From Silene noctiflora (lineage: Eukaryota > Streptophyta > Magnoliopsida > Caryophyllales > Caryophyllaceae): a stretch of DNA of 64,000 bases. Where the stretch lies: the NCBI GenBank assembly GCA_009801015.1, contig VHZZ01000009.1:235212-299211 (forward strand), read 5' to 3'. Numbering within the stretch: position 1 is the first letter of the stretch; each line of letters opens with the position of its first letter. The position numbers and the translations under genes were made by a program. The notes below the pieces were generated by a model, which saw only the letters and a list, made by a program, of their open reading frames with translations, was not told the DNA's origin and made no database searches. Below, piece by piece: positions 22,201 to 34,300 of the stretch.

Positions 22201-24493
22201 TATTAAAATAAAAGCTCTCCGACACTCTCATCGCAAATGAGTCCGTTAGAAATCAGTTAGTATGTGTGGTGATCCGTAAACTCTCCGCATAATCCTTCCT
22301 CCATGGGATTAGAAATGAAGTCACGTGCTCTTATAGCATATAATTTTCGTGTAGTAGACATTTGTGACTCTAAATCTTAAATTATGTAATTAGGTGTGGA
22401 TGTAGATAAGTGTAATTATGCGTATGTGGCGTTCAAAAACTATAATGACCACAAATACCATACATAAAAAGAAAAATTCAATGCAGGAATATTGATGAAC
22501 AAGCTAGTTGAAAAGTACGTCAAAAGGTTGTTTTGGAATATTTATGAATAGTTTAGATTCTACCGCCGCTGGTATGTAAAACCGGTGGAAGAAATTAAAC
22601 ACTTCTTTACAAATTACCAAACATAGTTTAGTTGAAGTCTATAAATTATTGAGCTCAACTGAACTTAGACTTTATAAGTAACTCAATTATTTAAGAGTGG
22701 TAAGATCCATTGTTTTATTGAATAATACATTTAGGGGTATTATCTACAAATCACGCCTTCTTTCAATTCCCTGTCAAATAAATAAATAATCACCCATATG
22801 GGCTCAAAATTCAAAATTGTCTCATGCTTTAAGCACTTGAAAGCTTTGAATTACATAAACTTACGTCCTTTAATAATTTTCAGACAGCTTGAAACCTGAA
22901 GATTTGGGACTGAGCAGAGAACTACCATTTTTCAAGCCAGGAAGGAATGCCAACAAACCTCCGAGAGTCTTATGCACCACTGTATACGAATGTCCCAAGA
23001 TGAAGTTTTCAGTAAGTTCATTCACTCGAATCATCATTCGTAAATACACGAACTTTTATTTCAAATGGAGCCAAAGATTGAGTATTTAATAGCATTATAT
23101 TAAGAGGTGATACTAACCGCTAGGCTCAGACGGTCATTAAGATCATGTGTCAGTCTGAATTTTGTCTTTATATTAAGGTTGTGTATCCTCATTAAGTATC
23201 CTATCAGTCAGTCTTATAACAACTTCTTGTGAAAATATGGTATAATTGGAATTAAAGTGTTGAGTACTAGTTCTAAGATGATTTCTAATATAATTGAAGC
23301 AAATTCTATGTAAAAAGGTGTGTTGTTGATGAGAAAGTGGTTACTAACAAGTACTCAGTACAATTATGACAAGTAAAACTGTAAAAAAGGTTGGGGGCAA
23401 TAGTAAAATTGACCCCTATGAAGGCACTTTAAAATCCAATTAAAGCGGTTTCATGATAACTTTAGCAAGAGATCGTTTCATATGAGATTTTTTGAAAATG
23501 AAATGTGGGTTGATAGATAAAGTATTACAGTTATATTCTGCTGATGACTGATAATCTCTTGTTTTTTTTCTTCAATTTGCAGCTGGTTCTTTTTTTTCTT
23601 CCGGCGTCAGCTGTTATTCCCCTTCATAATCACCCGGAAATGACGGTCTTCAGCAAACTTCTTCTGGGTACAATGCACATTAAAGCATTTGACTGGGCTG
23701 ATTCTGGAGATGTCCAACCTGAACATCACGAATCGCCTTCATCATGTGAGTCTTTATTGTCTTTTTCTCCTGTCCCATGGTTATAAACTTATAACAGAAA
23801 ATCTTCTTTAAAATTTTGCACTACAATAATATAGTATCGTAAAACCACATGTTATTTACCTAAATTCCCCTATAAAATACTCCCCGTAATTGTTAAATGG
23901 CTACACAGGGTTTTAGTTAAATGATACTCTCTTTACACAAGTGTTTCTGTGGTTCTCAATGGATTTGGTGTAACCTTCCGCTAAACCTGGAATTTGTTTG
24001 CAGCGAGGCTAGCAAGATTGAAAGCGGACAGTGTATTCACTGCACCGTGCGACACATCTGTCCTATATCCCACCTCAGGAGGCAACATCCACGCGTTTAC
24101 TGCCATAACGCCTTGTGTCGTGCTTGATGTCATTGGACCACCTTACTCGAAAACGGATGGCCGAGACTGTTCCTATTACAAAGAAATCAAGTGCGGATCT
24201 TCAGGCAAGTTTCTTTGTTGTCATAACCAGTAAATAGATGAGCAACTGCAGATTAGTATTTTCCAAGGCACCAGTAACTATTATTAGCATTTCTCGTTTC
24301 TTTCTCTTCTTGGCTCTGAAAGCAATCTTTTTAACGAAATGGTATTTTACAAAATGCAGATGGAACGTTTGAAAATTTGAAGGACGACGAACAGTCATAC
24401 GCATGGTTGAAAGAGATTGAGGTGCCAGAACATGCGCAGATGGACTGTATAGCGTACTTAGGTCCTCGGGTTATCGAGACTGACACTAGCTAA
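19275..24493 (+). CDS. PCO2: Plant cysteine oxidase, PCO1/2 type
   Basis: Non-haem Fe(II) thiol dioxygenase that oxidises N-terminal cysteine of ERF-VII transcription factors and similar substrates, sending them to oxygen-dependent N-degron decay; it is the plant oxygen sensor (known for the family). Five exons, 19275-19554, 22884-23011, 23583-23745, 24004-24204 and 24360-24493, give 301 aa (Arabidopsis PCO1/2: 276-293). Iron ligands appear at His151 and His153 (IPLHNHPEMTVFSKLL) and His220 (GGNIHAFTAITPC). The basic N-terminal segment KKKKIVRRR and the GTMHIKAFDW and APCDTSVLYPTSGGN strings favour the hypoxia-inducible PCO1/2 clade. The fourth intron begins with GC, not GT (CAG|GCAAGT); phase and protein alignment require it. 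Intron 1 is 3.3 kb and packed with transposons. PCO1 versus PCO2 cannot be decided. Confidence 0.93.
20045..20300. mobile_element. Stowaway-like MITE in PCO intron 1
   Basis: Long inverted ends: left CTTCCTCCATTCCATTCAG then TATACATTTGC; right, reverse complemented, CTTTCTCCATTCCATTCAA then TATACATTTGC. TA flanks both sides. 256 bp, no ORF. It lies 22 bp before the hAT element that follows. Confidence 0.7.
20323..21223. mobile_element. Non-autonomous hAT element, 901 bp, in PCO intron 1
   Basis: Ends CAGGGCCGCC and (right, reverse complemented) CAGGGCCGGC. Flanking 8-mers TTTTAGAG (20315-20322) and CTTTAGAG (21224-21231) match at 7 of 8, the hAT target-duplication length. Subterminal GGGGCCC words occur at both sides. 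No transposase-like ORF. Interior features include a GTGAC-ended MITE (20816-20950) and a stretch near 20520-20560 with A-box/B-box-like words (GTGGTTAAGACG, GGTTCAAGCCCC). Confidence 0.75.
20816..20950. mobile_element. Nested GTGACGG-type MITE
   Basis: TTTGTGACGTGTGTCA and TTTGTGACGG at the left, CCGTCACAATTTGTGACCG at the right, similar to the element at 4943-5079. It lies wholly inside the hAT element 20323-21223, so it inserted later or was captured. Confidence 0.5.
21322..21691. repeat. Tandem pair of a ~172-198 bp MITE-like unit
   Basis: Unit 1 (21322-21493) and unit 2 (21494-21691) both start TAGCTTTACGAGCA and end with GACTGTCCATA-CATTGCTC. Start and end of each unit are inverted to each other (GAGCAATGC versus GCATTGCTC). 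Unit 2 has a short internal expansion (GATCGTGGAAGACC). It looks like two head-to-tail copies of one small inverted-repeat element, inside PCO intron 1. Confidence 0.7.
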
Positions 24494-25320
24494 CTGGGCT
24501 CTTGTATTTAGCCGGTTCTTTGTTGTGTTGTTTTCTTAAACAAAAATAGATGTTTTTCAACTCCAGTAGTTGCGTTTTTTTTCCTCGGCATTTAGGAAGG
24601 AGTTAGGATTTTACGCGTTGTTCAAACCACAGTTCAATTATAATCGAATGTAGCTCGTTGTACAAAGCTTTCATGAAGGTTTTTTACGTGGTTTGGTGTT
24701 CTTGTTATCGTGTCAAGCACCTTCCTGATTTTTTTTTTTTTTTTTTAATAAATGATAAACTGGCTATATAGCCAGTATAAGGTAATGCAATACAAAAGGA
24801 TACGTGGATTCGAACCCGTAACCTATAGCCAGTATATAGTGGGACAGATACAAATATGAGTTTTGATGGGTGGATAGCGCATGATAGCTTATATCCACCT
24901 ACGTCTCGCTCCAATGACATACCTACTAATAACAAACAATTATCATACAACCTTTGAAAGGTGACACCGTTAGATAATATTGAGACTAAAACGAATACGA
25001 ATTACCGAAATAGGTACATAAAAAACTTGAGTACTACGGACTTACGGAGTACCTCCATAAGGATACTTTAAGAAAACAAAAAAACATTTTCACACAAAAT
25101 TTAAAAACTTTTCCAAATAGTGTTATCCATACCCGTTTATTTTACGAGTCATGAAACCGGACCCAATAACGGGATTACCCGAAAGTCCGAAACACCATAG
25201 TAAGCTTCTCCCACTCTAATTTTCCGTCTTCTAAACCCCCGCCCTTCTCCTAAATTCCCTAAATCTCTGCAAAGATTCAAACTTTCTTGAATTTCTAGCA
25301 CGACGACATACTGCAGCATA
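24494..25320. other. PCO/CPSF73-II intergenic with a SINE-like remnant
   Basis: From about 24727 to 24950 a T-run is followed by GTGGATTCGAACCCGTAACC, which on the minus strand contains a Pol III B-box-like GGTTCGAATCC. With the T-run (an A tail on the minus strand) this could be a minus-strand SINE, although the B box is unusually near the tail. The segment just before 25321 (CCTAAATCTCTGCAAAG onward) is probably the CPSF73-II 5' UTR. No other gene seen. Confidence 0.35.
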
Positions 25321-28300
25321 ATGGGTATTGAATGTCTTGTTCTAGGTGTGTAACTTCATCATCAATTACCCATTTACTTTTACTTTCAATTACCATCTTA
25401 ATTTTACTGTTTATATTTCACTTTATTTTATTAATTAGTTGTTGTTGTTGTTGTTGTTGTTGTGCTCATTGTTGTTGTTTTTTTGAATGAATTTGATGCA
25501 AAGGTGCGGGACAAGAAGTGGGAAAGAGTTGTGTGGTAGTGAATTTGAATGGGAAGAAAATTATGTTTGATTGTGGGATGCATATGGGTTATCATGATCG
25601 TCGCCGTTACCCCGATTTCTCGCTTATTTCGAAGACTGGCGACTTTGATCGAGCTTTGACTTGCATTATCATCACTCACTTGTATTGTCTTTTCCCTTTT
25701 TTTATGACTGTTCAGTTTTGTTACCTTAATTTAGTTGGATAGTTTATGGTCATGGTGAATGGGTTCAGTGGCGGAACCAGGATTTGATGTTAGGGGGTGA
25801 GAAAATTGGGATGGGGGAGGGAGTGTGGGACTGTGGGGTTTGGATTATTAATGTAATAGCATTGGCCAAAAAAAGATGGAAACTTTAATTTTCATTGTTC
25901 ATGGGTGCTACCGCCCTTGCTAACCCTCGCCTGGTTGTGCCACTGATCGTGTTGGTAAATGAGATTATTTTGGGTTTGGTTAATAGTGAGACCCATATAA
26001 TGATTTTTGGTAGGAATTGGAATGTAATTGATATTGTTTTAATTGCATTTTGCAGTCATCTAGATCACGTTGGGGCGCTTCCTTACTTCACTGAAGTTTG
26101 TGGGTTTCGTGGACCAATATATATGACGGTATGCTATCACATGACTTAATTCTTGTTACTTTAAACCTTCAGTTTTGTTGAACTTGCAATTTTTGAGACT
26201 TATCTTTTGTCTGACGTCTTGTGATCTTACCCCTAAGCCTAGCCAAGGTTGCTGGTTTTGGGCTGATCATTGTAGAATTTGTCCAGGAGATGGATTAGTG
26301 TTAGGCAATATGCCATGCTTTTGTAGTCAAATTGATGGACTAATCAGCGATGGGCAATTGTCTTATCTTGTATAGTTGTACGACTTGTACCCCGCAAATC
26401 TTTTCATGTTAAAATTGATAAGCTATGAGCTTATCGGTGACTTGTAGCAACTTATTTCTTTGGCAGACTTGAAAATTGTTTTTTGGCTCTCATATGGGAA
26501 GCCAGATTGTGGTGCCTTCTTTGATAGACTTTCTGCACCTATTATTTCATGAGATGTTTTCATCTCGTTGCTCACTATATTTGCTTGATCACCAGTATCC
26601 AACAAAGGCACTGGCTCCATTGATGTTGGAGGATTATCGCAAAGTGATGGTCAATCAAATGGGGGGAAAAGAACAATTTACGGCAGACCAAATAACTGCT
26701 TGCATGGAGAAAGGTAAGCTTTTGTTTGAGCTTATTAATTTTTTTTTTCTGCGTTGTCATCCTCTATTAGTCCCACCTTGTTCATCTTCGGGACTCTGCC
26801 AACATGTAAACAACTTTGTGCTCTTCCTCGTGGTTTGGTTGAAAATTTGGAAATAGAATACAAATTTAAAAACTCTCATGTCATATAACATTTGAATTTG
26901 CATTTCCGTGATCTTTTTTTTTTAATAATTTCGTGATTACCTTACTTTTGGTTTGATTACTTTATGCACTAGTCTCATATGATTGCAATTTTCTTAATCA
27001 CATGCATTAGTGGATAGCTCAAAGAAAACGCTTAATGATCATATGAGATAAGTTTGATGCTATCATGGGTACAAGGATTTCTCCTTGTAGGCAAATTCAC
27101 TAAGGCTTGATAAATCAATATGAGAATTGAGAACTGATACCAACATACAACAACACAAATGAACAAGGAAACATTTGAAGGATTAGATAAGGCAAACCCG
27201 GCAAAATGATACAAAATCTCTTACTGAATGCAATTTGACGACCTTACAATTTGTCTGAATATTCTACGCTTTCTTTCCCGCTGTATCTGATAAACAGCTA
27301 TAGACTGCGATTGTTGGTAGCCGTGGCGAATTTAGGATTTATGAAATGGGGGGTGTTTAGTAAAAATTACAACATAAAAAAAGCCAAAATATAATTACTC
27401 GATTAAGCCCGTCCCTCACATTTTGGGGGCCTTATGCGATATTTAAAAGATAGGCCCCTATTAACAAAAACTTATATTAATATATTAATGCTTGATAAAT
27501 ACTAAAACAATTTGATAATGGATAGTGCTAGTAAGGCTCACCAAAATACGAAGTACTTATTTTTAAATATGATTACGCTTCTTTAAAATATCATTATATT
27601 CTCATTTTCATGGTGGTCGAATGAATGTAAAATGCAAATAAGATGATGCAGGTTCGATCCTTCCTAAGAACATTTTCAATTAATTTTCATATGCAAAATT
27701 AAAAGGTAAAAAATGCAGTTGTGGGGGCTTGATCCCGAGTTGCTTTAATGGTGGAAGATTGATTCTACCACTGAACCACTAAAATTTGATGAAATATTGG
27801 CACATAAATAAATGGGTATCTGTTTTTTTCCGAGATTAATGGGGTGAGGGTTCACTCCCATCACCCCCTTTAATTCCGCTCATGGTCGGTAGGCCTTCTT
27901 TATCAGTTATTCTCACACAACACTTACACAATTTCAAGCATAGTCATTCAGCTGCCTAAGTCTTAGACACTAAACATCAAAAACCGACGAGAAGATCATG
28001 TATAGCCTTTTCTTTCTGAGATGTATTCATCTAGACTTGTAAAGAAACCTTGAATATACTGATGAACTTCCTTGCATGTTATATTTAAAGTAGGGCCTCT
28101 GAGATTATAGTAAACATTTATTTTGTGTAGCCTGCAGGTACTTTATGCACCCGACTTTCCCAACCCTTCCTTGGAGAATGTGGAACTATAATGGATGATA
28201 TTCCTAACCATCAAATTTGCCTGACTATCCTATTACACCGCGATTTTGGGATTACTGTTATACTCATTCTAGATTTATTTCACCTAGTGCTTCAAGTTCT

Positions 28301-31300
28301 TAGCTGATGGTGTACTATTGTTCATCAGTTTCCCAACTTAATGGTATGTTATTGTAAGTTTAGTTGACAGTAGGCATGTTTATTAATGTGATTTATCTTA
28401 TGCTATGTGAGTTTGGCACCTATTCATTGTGCTTCTACAAAATGTTTAACAAACATTACGTTTATGTGACTCTCTAGATTTTGGAAATCGAGAATGTAAT
28501 TTTCTCTTTTTTTTTTTTTTTTCCGCAGTTATACCTATAGACTTGAAGCAAACCGTGCAGGTTGATGACGATCTTCAAATTCGTGCCTACTACGCAGGCC
28601 ATGTAAGATCCCAGTCTCTTCTTTTATAGTATATTTTACTTTGCTGAATGTTGAAGGGAAATAGTAAAGTAATTTCTCTAAAATAATGAAAAATGGTACG
28701 CAATTTTCCCTTAAGAATTGACTGATTTTGGCCACCCATCAAACACCAACTCTCATGATACTGTTGTGCACAACAAACGTAAAACTTAAATTCCAGGCGG
28801 GGACCACGTTCGCCCAACCCCTCTGAAGTCCAGTCACTGCAGTATTTTGGAATTTGGATAGATCGATTATAACAAGATTTAACAGTCCTTAAGGAAAGAA
28901 ACCTGCAACCTTTTGTGTTATCTGAAGCTTTCTGGGTTCCTATATACTGTCTATGTTACGCCGACACTTCATTGTGGTCATGTGTCGTGTGTACGACACT
29001 TAATGAAGGGTCCGACACGACACAACACTTCAACACTTCATGTTAGACCATAATATCGAAAACTTCGCGGAAAATAACCATATTCGACACTCTCAAACCG
29101 TGTTGCGTTCGACACTTGCAGCCGAGAATAGAGTATACTGTTAGTTTGTGCTATCCACACTAGTTATGGCTCCTGTCAATCTGTCATATTTCGATTTACT
29201 CAACATATACATAACTTGTTAATTTTATTCATAATAAAATTATAAAATTAGTACACGGAGACTACAATGAGAATAGTTTATGTATGAAATAAAGAGATGA
29301 TGGGTATAGAATAGAAAATATTATTATATGATTCTTAGAGAGGAAGTAGAGAGAAAAGAAATGGAGAGAATCCTCTTGCATTTGGGGAAGGCAAACAATT
29401 ATTTCTTTGGGAACCTCTACTATAGGGGCTTGACTATCTTAAATCTTAATAATAATATTGAAAATTGGTGTAGGAAGTCTGAATCATTCACTTTTTTGAA
29501 TTGATCAAATGAATAATGGCAGAATTAAATTAATGCCTTTTCTATGTTTTTATTTGTCGCCTTGTCCAACAGTCTGCTTAAACTTGTGAATATGTCTTTG
29601 TTTAGGCCTTTACCTTTCTTTCCTCTATCTTCTTTTGTTGTTCCTTATACTAATGGGGTTTTCAGGTTATTGGAGCTGCTATGATTTATGCAAGTGTGGG
29701 AGATGCTAAAATTGTGTATACAGGAGACTATAACATGACTCCTGACAGGCATCTTGGCGCCGCACAAATTGATCGTCTGCAGCTGGACTTAGTTATAACT
29801 GAGTGAGTATATATCTTTTTTTTCGGTTTCATTTGTGTAAGAAGTGTTGTAACTCCTGTTGATCTGATATGTGGGTTCGTATTGTTGGGCAAATAAACTT
29901 TTAAACGTGTCAATGGATATCAATTTAACTGTATTTTTAGAATTTGGAGTTACTCTTTTGTTGGGCAAATAAACTGGCTCATTTTCGGCACTTTCATGCT
30001 TGATAATGCTGCTTAGTAGCGTGCATTTTTCCCTAGAAATAAATTGTAGATGAGCAGAAAAAGTTCAACCAAGGAGGACTAAGCATCTTCTTAGCTGAAA
30101 ACTACTGAAAAAATTCTGTTTCACCGTGTTGGCGTGTTCTTCCCACTTTTCATTATATGTGAAGGAGATTTTGAAAATTCGGAAGAACATGAAGAAATGG
30201 AGGAAATATAAGCTTGTTATTTGGAAATACTGTGTGATAGTATTCAGATGCTAGGTGATGTTGTTATATCTATTTTCCACTGTACATCAAATGATAGTCT
30301 AGATGAAAGAAGAGAGGTAAGACTTGCATGCTTAGAAACATTAGACATGTGACACAATTATATTATTTTTTCCGTAAATCTGATTAATATGTACTCCCTC
30401 CGTCCCGGTCAATTGTTGTCCTTTGGTTTTGGCACAAAGACCAAGGAAAGAGGAGGGGGCCAATTATTAAATGACATGTGGACCAAATTGGGTGTGAAAG
30501 ATCAAATTGTTCATCAAATGCATTCCTAAAATAGAAAGGTAACAATTGACTGAGACACCCAAAATGGAATAGGAGAACGAATGACCGGGACGGAGGGAGT
30601 ATTTGGTTAGTATGACACTGTTGTAATTTTAAACCATTAACTGTCCAGTTCAATAGACCTGAAAGACTTAGTGACAAGTAAATATCAACTTTTGGCATTG
30701 TGCTGAAATGCTGGATTGGACTAAGCTAAATGTGTCCTTGAATTACCCTCACATGCTATCAAAATGACTAGTACTACAGTGGGTGAAGTTCATACTCTAT
30801 CGAATTGGGTTTGCAGTTGGTAGGTAAGAATGATTGGTAGGTTTTTTTTACAAAGTTATTCTTTCGGTTTTCCCTTACAGGTCAACATATGCAACAACGG
30901 TGCGAGATTCTAAATATTTTCGTGAAAGAGAATTTCTGAAAGCTGTAAGTGATCCTACTTTTGTTGCTCCTATTGCATATTTGATCGTTATTGTTATCTC
31001 TCTGTGGGACTGTCAAATATGTGTGTTCCAATTTTCAGTTTTATCATGAACTTTTTTTCCCTTGTAAAGTGGAGGCTGGGACCAATGCACCTAGCTATAG
31101 CAAGGGGTAAATCTCCTTGTAATGCACATCTTTAACATATTTGGATCTCTGACAACTGTGTCATAACCCTTTTTTTTCCATTTTTTTTAGCAAAATAAGC
31201 ATTTTTAAAGATAACGCTGGTTCATAAACTGTAGTGACTTTGGTCCTATCATTTTATAAATATTTTCTCGAAAGATTTAAACCATGAAGAAAAAACATGT

Positions 31301-34300
31301 GTGGGGACTACGGAGTGTTCAGTTTATGCGTCAAAACGCAGATGGATTATAAGATTTGTGTTTCTCTTTACACGAGTAAAAGAAACGACATACTGTCATG
31401 GCATTTTGCTAATCGGTTACCAATTATACAGGTACATAAATGTATTGCTGGTGGAGGAAAGGTTCTTATTCCTACGTTTGCTCTTGGGAGGGCTCAGGTA
31501 TCCTTACTCTATTGAGTCGTCCTTTTTTCATAGTTTAAGGGTATAAATATACGCGCCAGGCTCAATTAATGTTCCTCCCATTTATTTTTCTAAGATGGGA
31601 AAATTCATTTAGTTTGCATTGAGATTCTACCAATCATCATTAAAATTTTCTCCAGTTGCTTTTAAGTATTAACAAGCAAGTTAAAATTTGCATGTTTTCT
31701 ACTTTAGTGGTCCAAACCAAGGTTGCCTAATCTGTTATAAGTACCTTGTGTCCCCATCCAATACCTGATACTCTTTATAGAGTGTTTGCTACATTGATTT
31801 TAAGTACGTCGTAATAGGAATGCTTGAATCGAATTCATAGTTCGTCAGTGTTGAGCGAATCCTATAACTCAAGTCCAAACCTTCAAGACAACCAAAATTT
31901 TTGGCGCTCTTGTTTTAACGAAGCACATCAACTGCAGTTACTGCACCACTGAAGTAGTGCAGGCAAGATAGAGTAGCAAAGCAAAGACAAATAAGTCAAC
32001 CTACATCTAATCCTGCCGATCAGTACCTTTCATCTCTGGCCATCTGGTGTTTATGCCTGTTGTATATTTTCTCTGACTCTCTCTCTCTTAAATATAAGTC
32101 ATCACCACATGTCAAGCATGACACGTCTTCTATATATCGTATTCACTATCCCTATATCCCCCTACACAAGTGGAGTAGAATCAGATGGTACATTGTTCTT
32201 TGTTATACCGAGATTGTACATGAACTTTCTGACTACCTTGTTTCTTATAATTTGTTTGATTGATTCAGATATCTAAAACTGTGTTTCTAGTAATATTTTT
32301 CTGAAATTTACTGTGTAGGAACTTTGCATATTGCTAGAGGACTATTGGGAACGGATGAATTTGAAGGTTCCAATTTACTTTTCTGCAGGTTCATTTTCAT
32401 TACGATTTAACGTTATTGAAATGAACAAAGATACAGCTTCTGTGTCATGTTTGTTGCCTTTTCTTCTGAATGTGTCTCACTCTATCGCACCTTACAGTTG
32501 AGATTCCTATTAGGACGGAAGAATATTAGAGTTTCAGAGTGGCCAAAGCACCTCACACTATTATCAAACTTACTTTTTTTATTAATTTCCCTAGTGTCCG
32601 AAAGCTATATGATACTCGACTCGTCCATTTTCCTGGAGTACCCGTGTCCGTACGACCCGACCCGGATATGGACGCAAAATTCGTGTCCGGTCGCCGTTGT
32701 GAGAAGTGGACACTTGGGTAGTTCAGATCGTCGGAGTAGCAGTTTGAAGGAGAACAGTTTGTCTACCTGGTCGCCTTGCCGCCTTGGATACAACATAGTT
32801 TGGTTTTCGGCGTCGAATAGGGTGTGGGGATGGTGAACGGCGTTGTTATCTTTTTGTTCTTTCAGGCTTTATTTATTGAATGGTTAATAAAAATTGTCAT
32901 TTTAGTTTGGTTTAATATTTTAGTTCTCAATGAATGGTTGTCTTTTAACTGTCATTTTATAGCTTTACACGTGTTTAACTTTACTGAATCCTTTGACTTT
33001 TCAAAGATGCTCTTTACACTAATATCCATTTATTCACATAAATCACACCAGTGTAACTTTTCAGTTTTCTATATGACTATTTACTAGTCGGTACTATTAT
33101 TTAATTTTTTCGTATACAAATTTCTTTTTATTTTATAAAAAGATAATTATGAAAATGCATTGACCGTGTCCAAATATAAAAATTGGATACATTGACCGTG
33201 TCCAAACGTTGTCGTATCCGCTTGTTAATCGTGTCCACGCATCCATAGTTTTATGATTTCAAGTGTCCGACACAAGGATTTGTACCTGTATCCGTACATC
33301 GTACCCGAGTCCGAGCACCATAGTCCGAAAGTTAGAGTGTGCTACTCTTAGAAAAATAATAGTAGAAGGTTTCAACTTTCAAGAATCCATTTTTATTATT
33401 TCCATTACATCCCAACCAAAGAACAATAACCTCAAACTAGTGTTTAATTTTATTTATGAAATCAAGATTCAAGTAATAATGCCCAAAATGCAGCAGTTGG
33501 AGTGTAAGACAGCTTCTCAGGAAAAAAAAAAAAAAAAAAAAAAGAATTTGCGTCTTGGCCATGTTAACGTTGTTTTTTTTTTTGACGATCATGTTAACAT
33601 TGTTAAGGCAGAGCTTTCCTTTGCTGTTTATCTAAAATTTTGGTTGGAACATTCCATTTTTTTCCCTTCTATTTTGACATAGTCTAATCTGTTTTTTTCC
33701 TTCCCAGAGGCCTCTACTGTTTCATTTTCTCTTCACCACCCTTTATTTTCCCTCACCACTGTTATTGCCCTCAGTTTCTCCTTTGTTCTGTACTTCATGA
33801 TCTGTAACAATTACTCCCAGCTTAGCCTATGCAAAATGGTACAACTTTTATGCCTTTAAATAGCGTTAAAGACATAAAGTCTTAAAGATAGCAAACTCTT
33901 GTGAGAAAAATGTCTTTCCACCTAAAGATTGTATTCCCTCCATTCTAGTGTTATTTACACTTCTCATAATTTTGGTCACATATTTTGAAACATGTAAAGA
34001 GTCTATTAAAATGAATTATTATTATTTCTTAATGTACTGCTGTTAACTTATTGTGAGGCTTTCATGTTGTAATTATATCTTCGTTTTCAGGCTTGACAAT
34101 CCAAGCTAACATGTATTCCAAGATGCTTATTAGCTGGACTAGTCAGAAGGTGAAAGAGGCATTCACTACGCGTAACGCGTTTGATTTTAAGCATGGTATG
34201 GACACTGCACTAGTAACTTTGGTAGGATTTATCTGTTAAAGGTGGTTCTGTTTCTTAATTATTGATTTGAGCTCATTAGCTTTTCATCTCATAACCACGA

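Noticed and set aside
25438-25475. TTG microsatellite as a functional element
   Set aside because: A simple (TTG)n run in CPSF73-II intron 1; ordinary plant microsatellite.
33263-33682. 139-codon ORF in CPSF73-II intron 9
   Set aside because: Low-complexity lysine run from a poly(A) tract and overlap with a transposon end; no domain.
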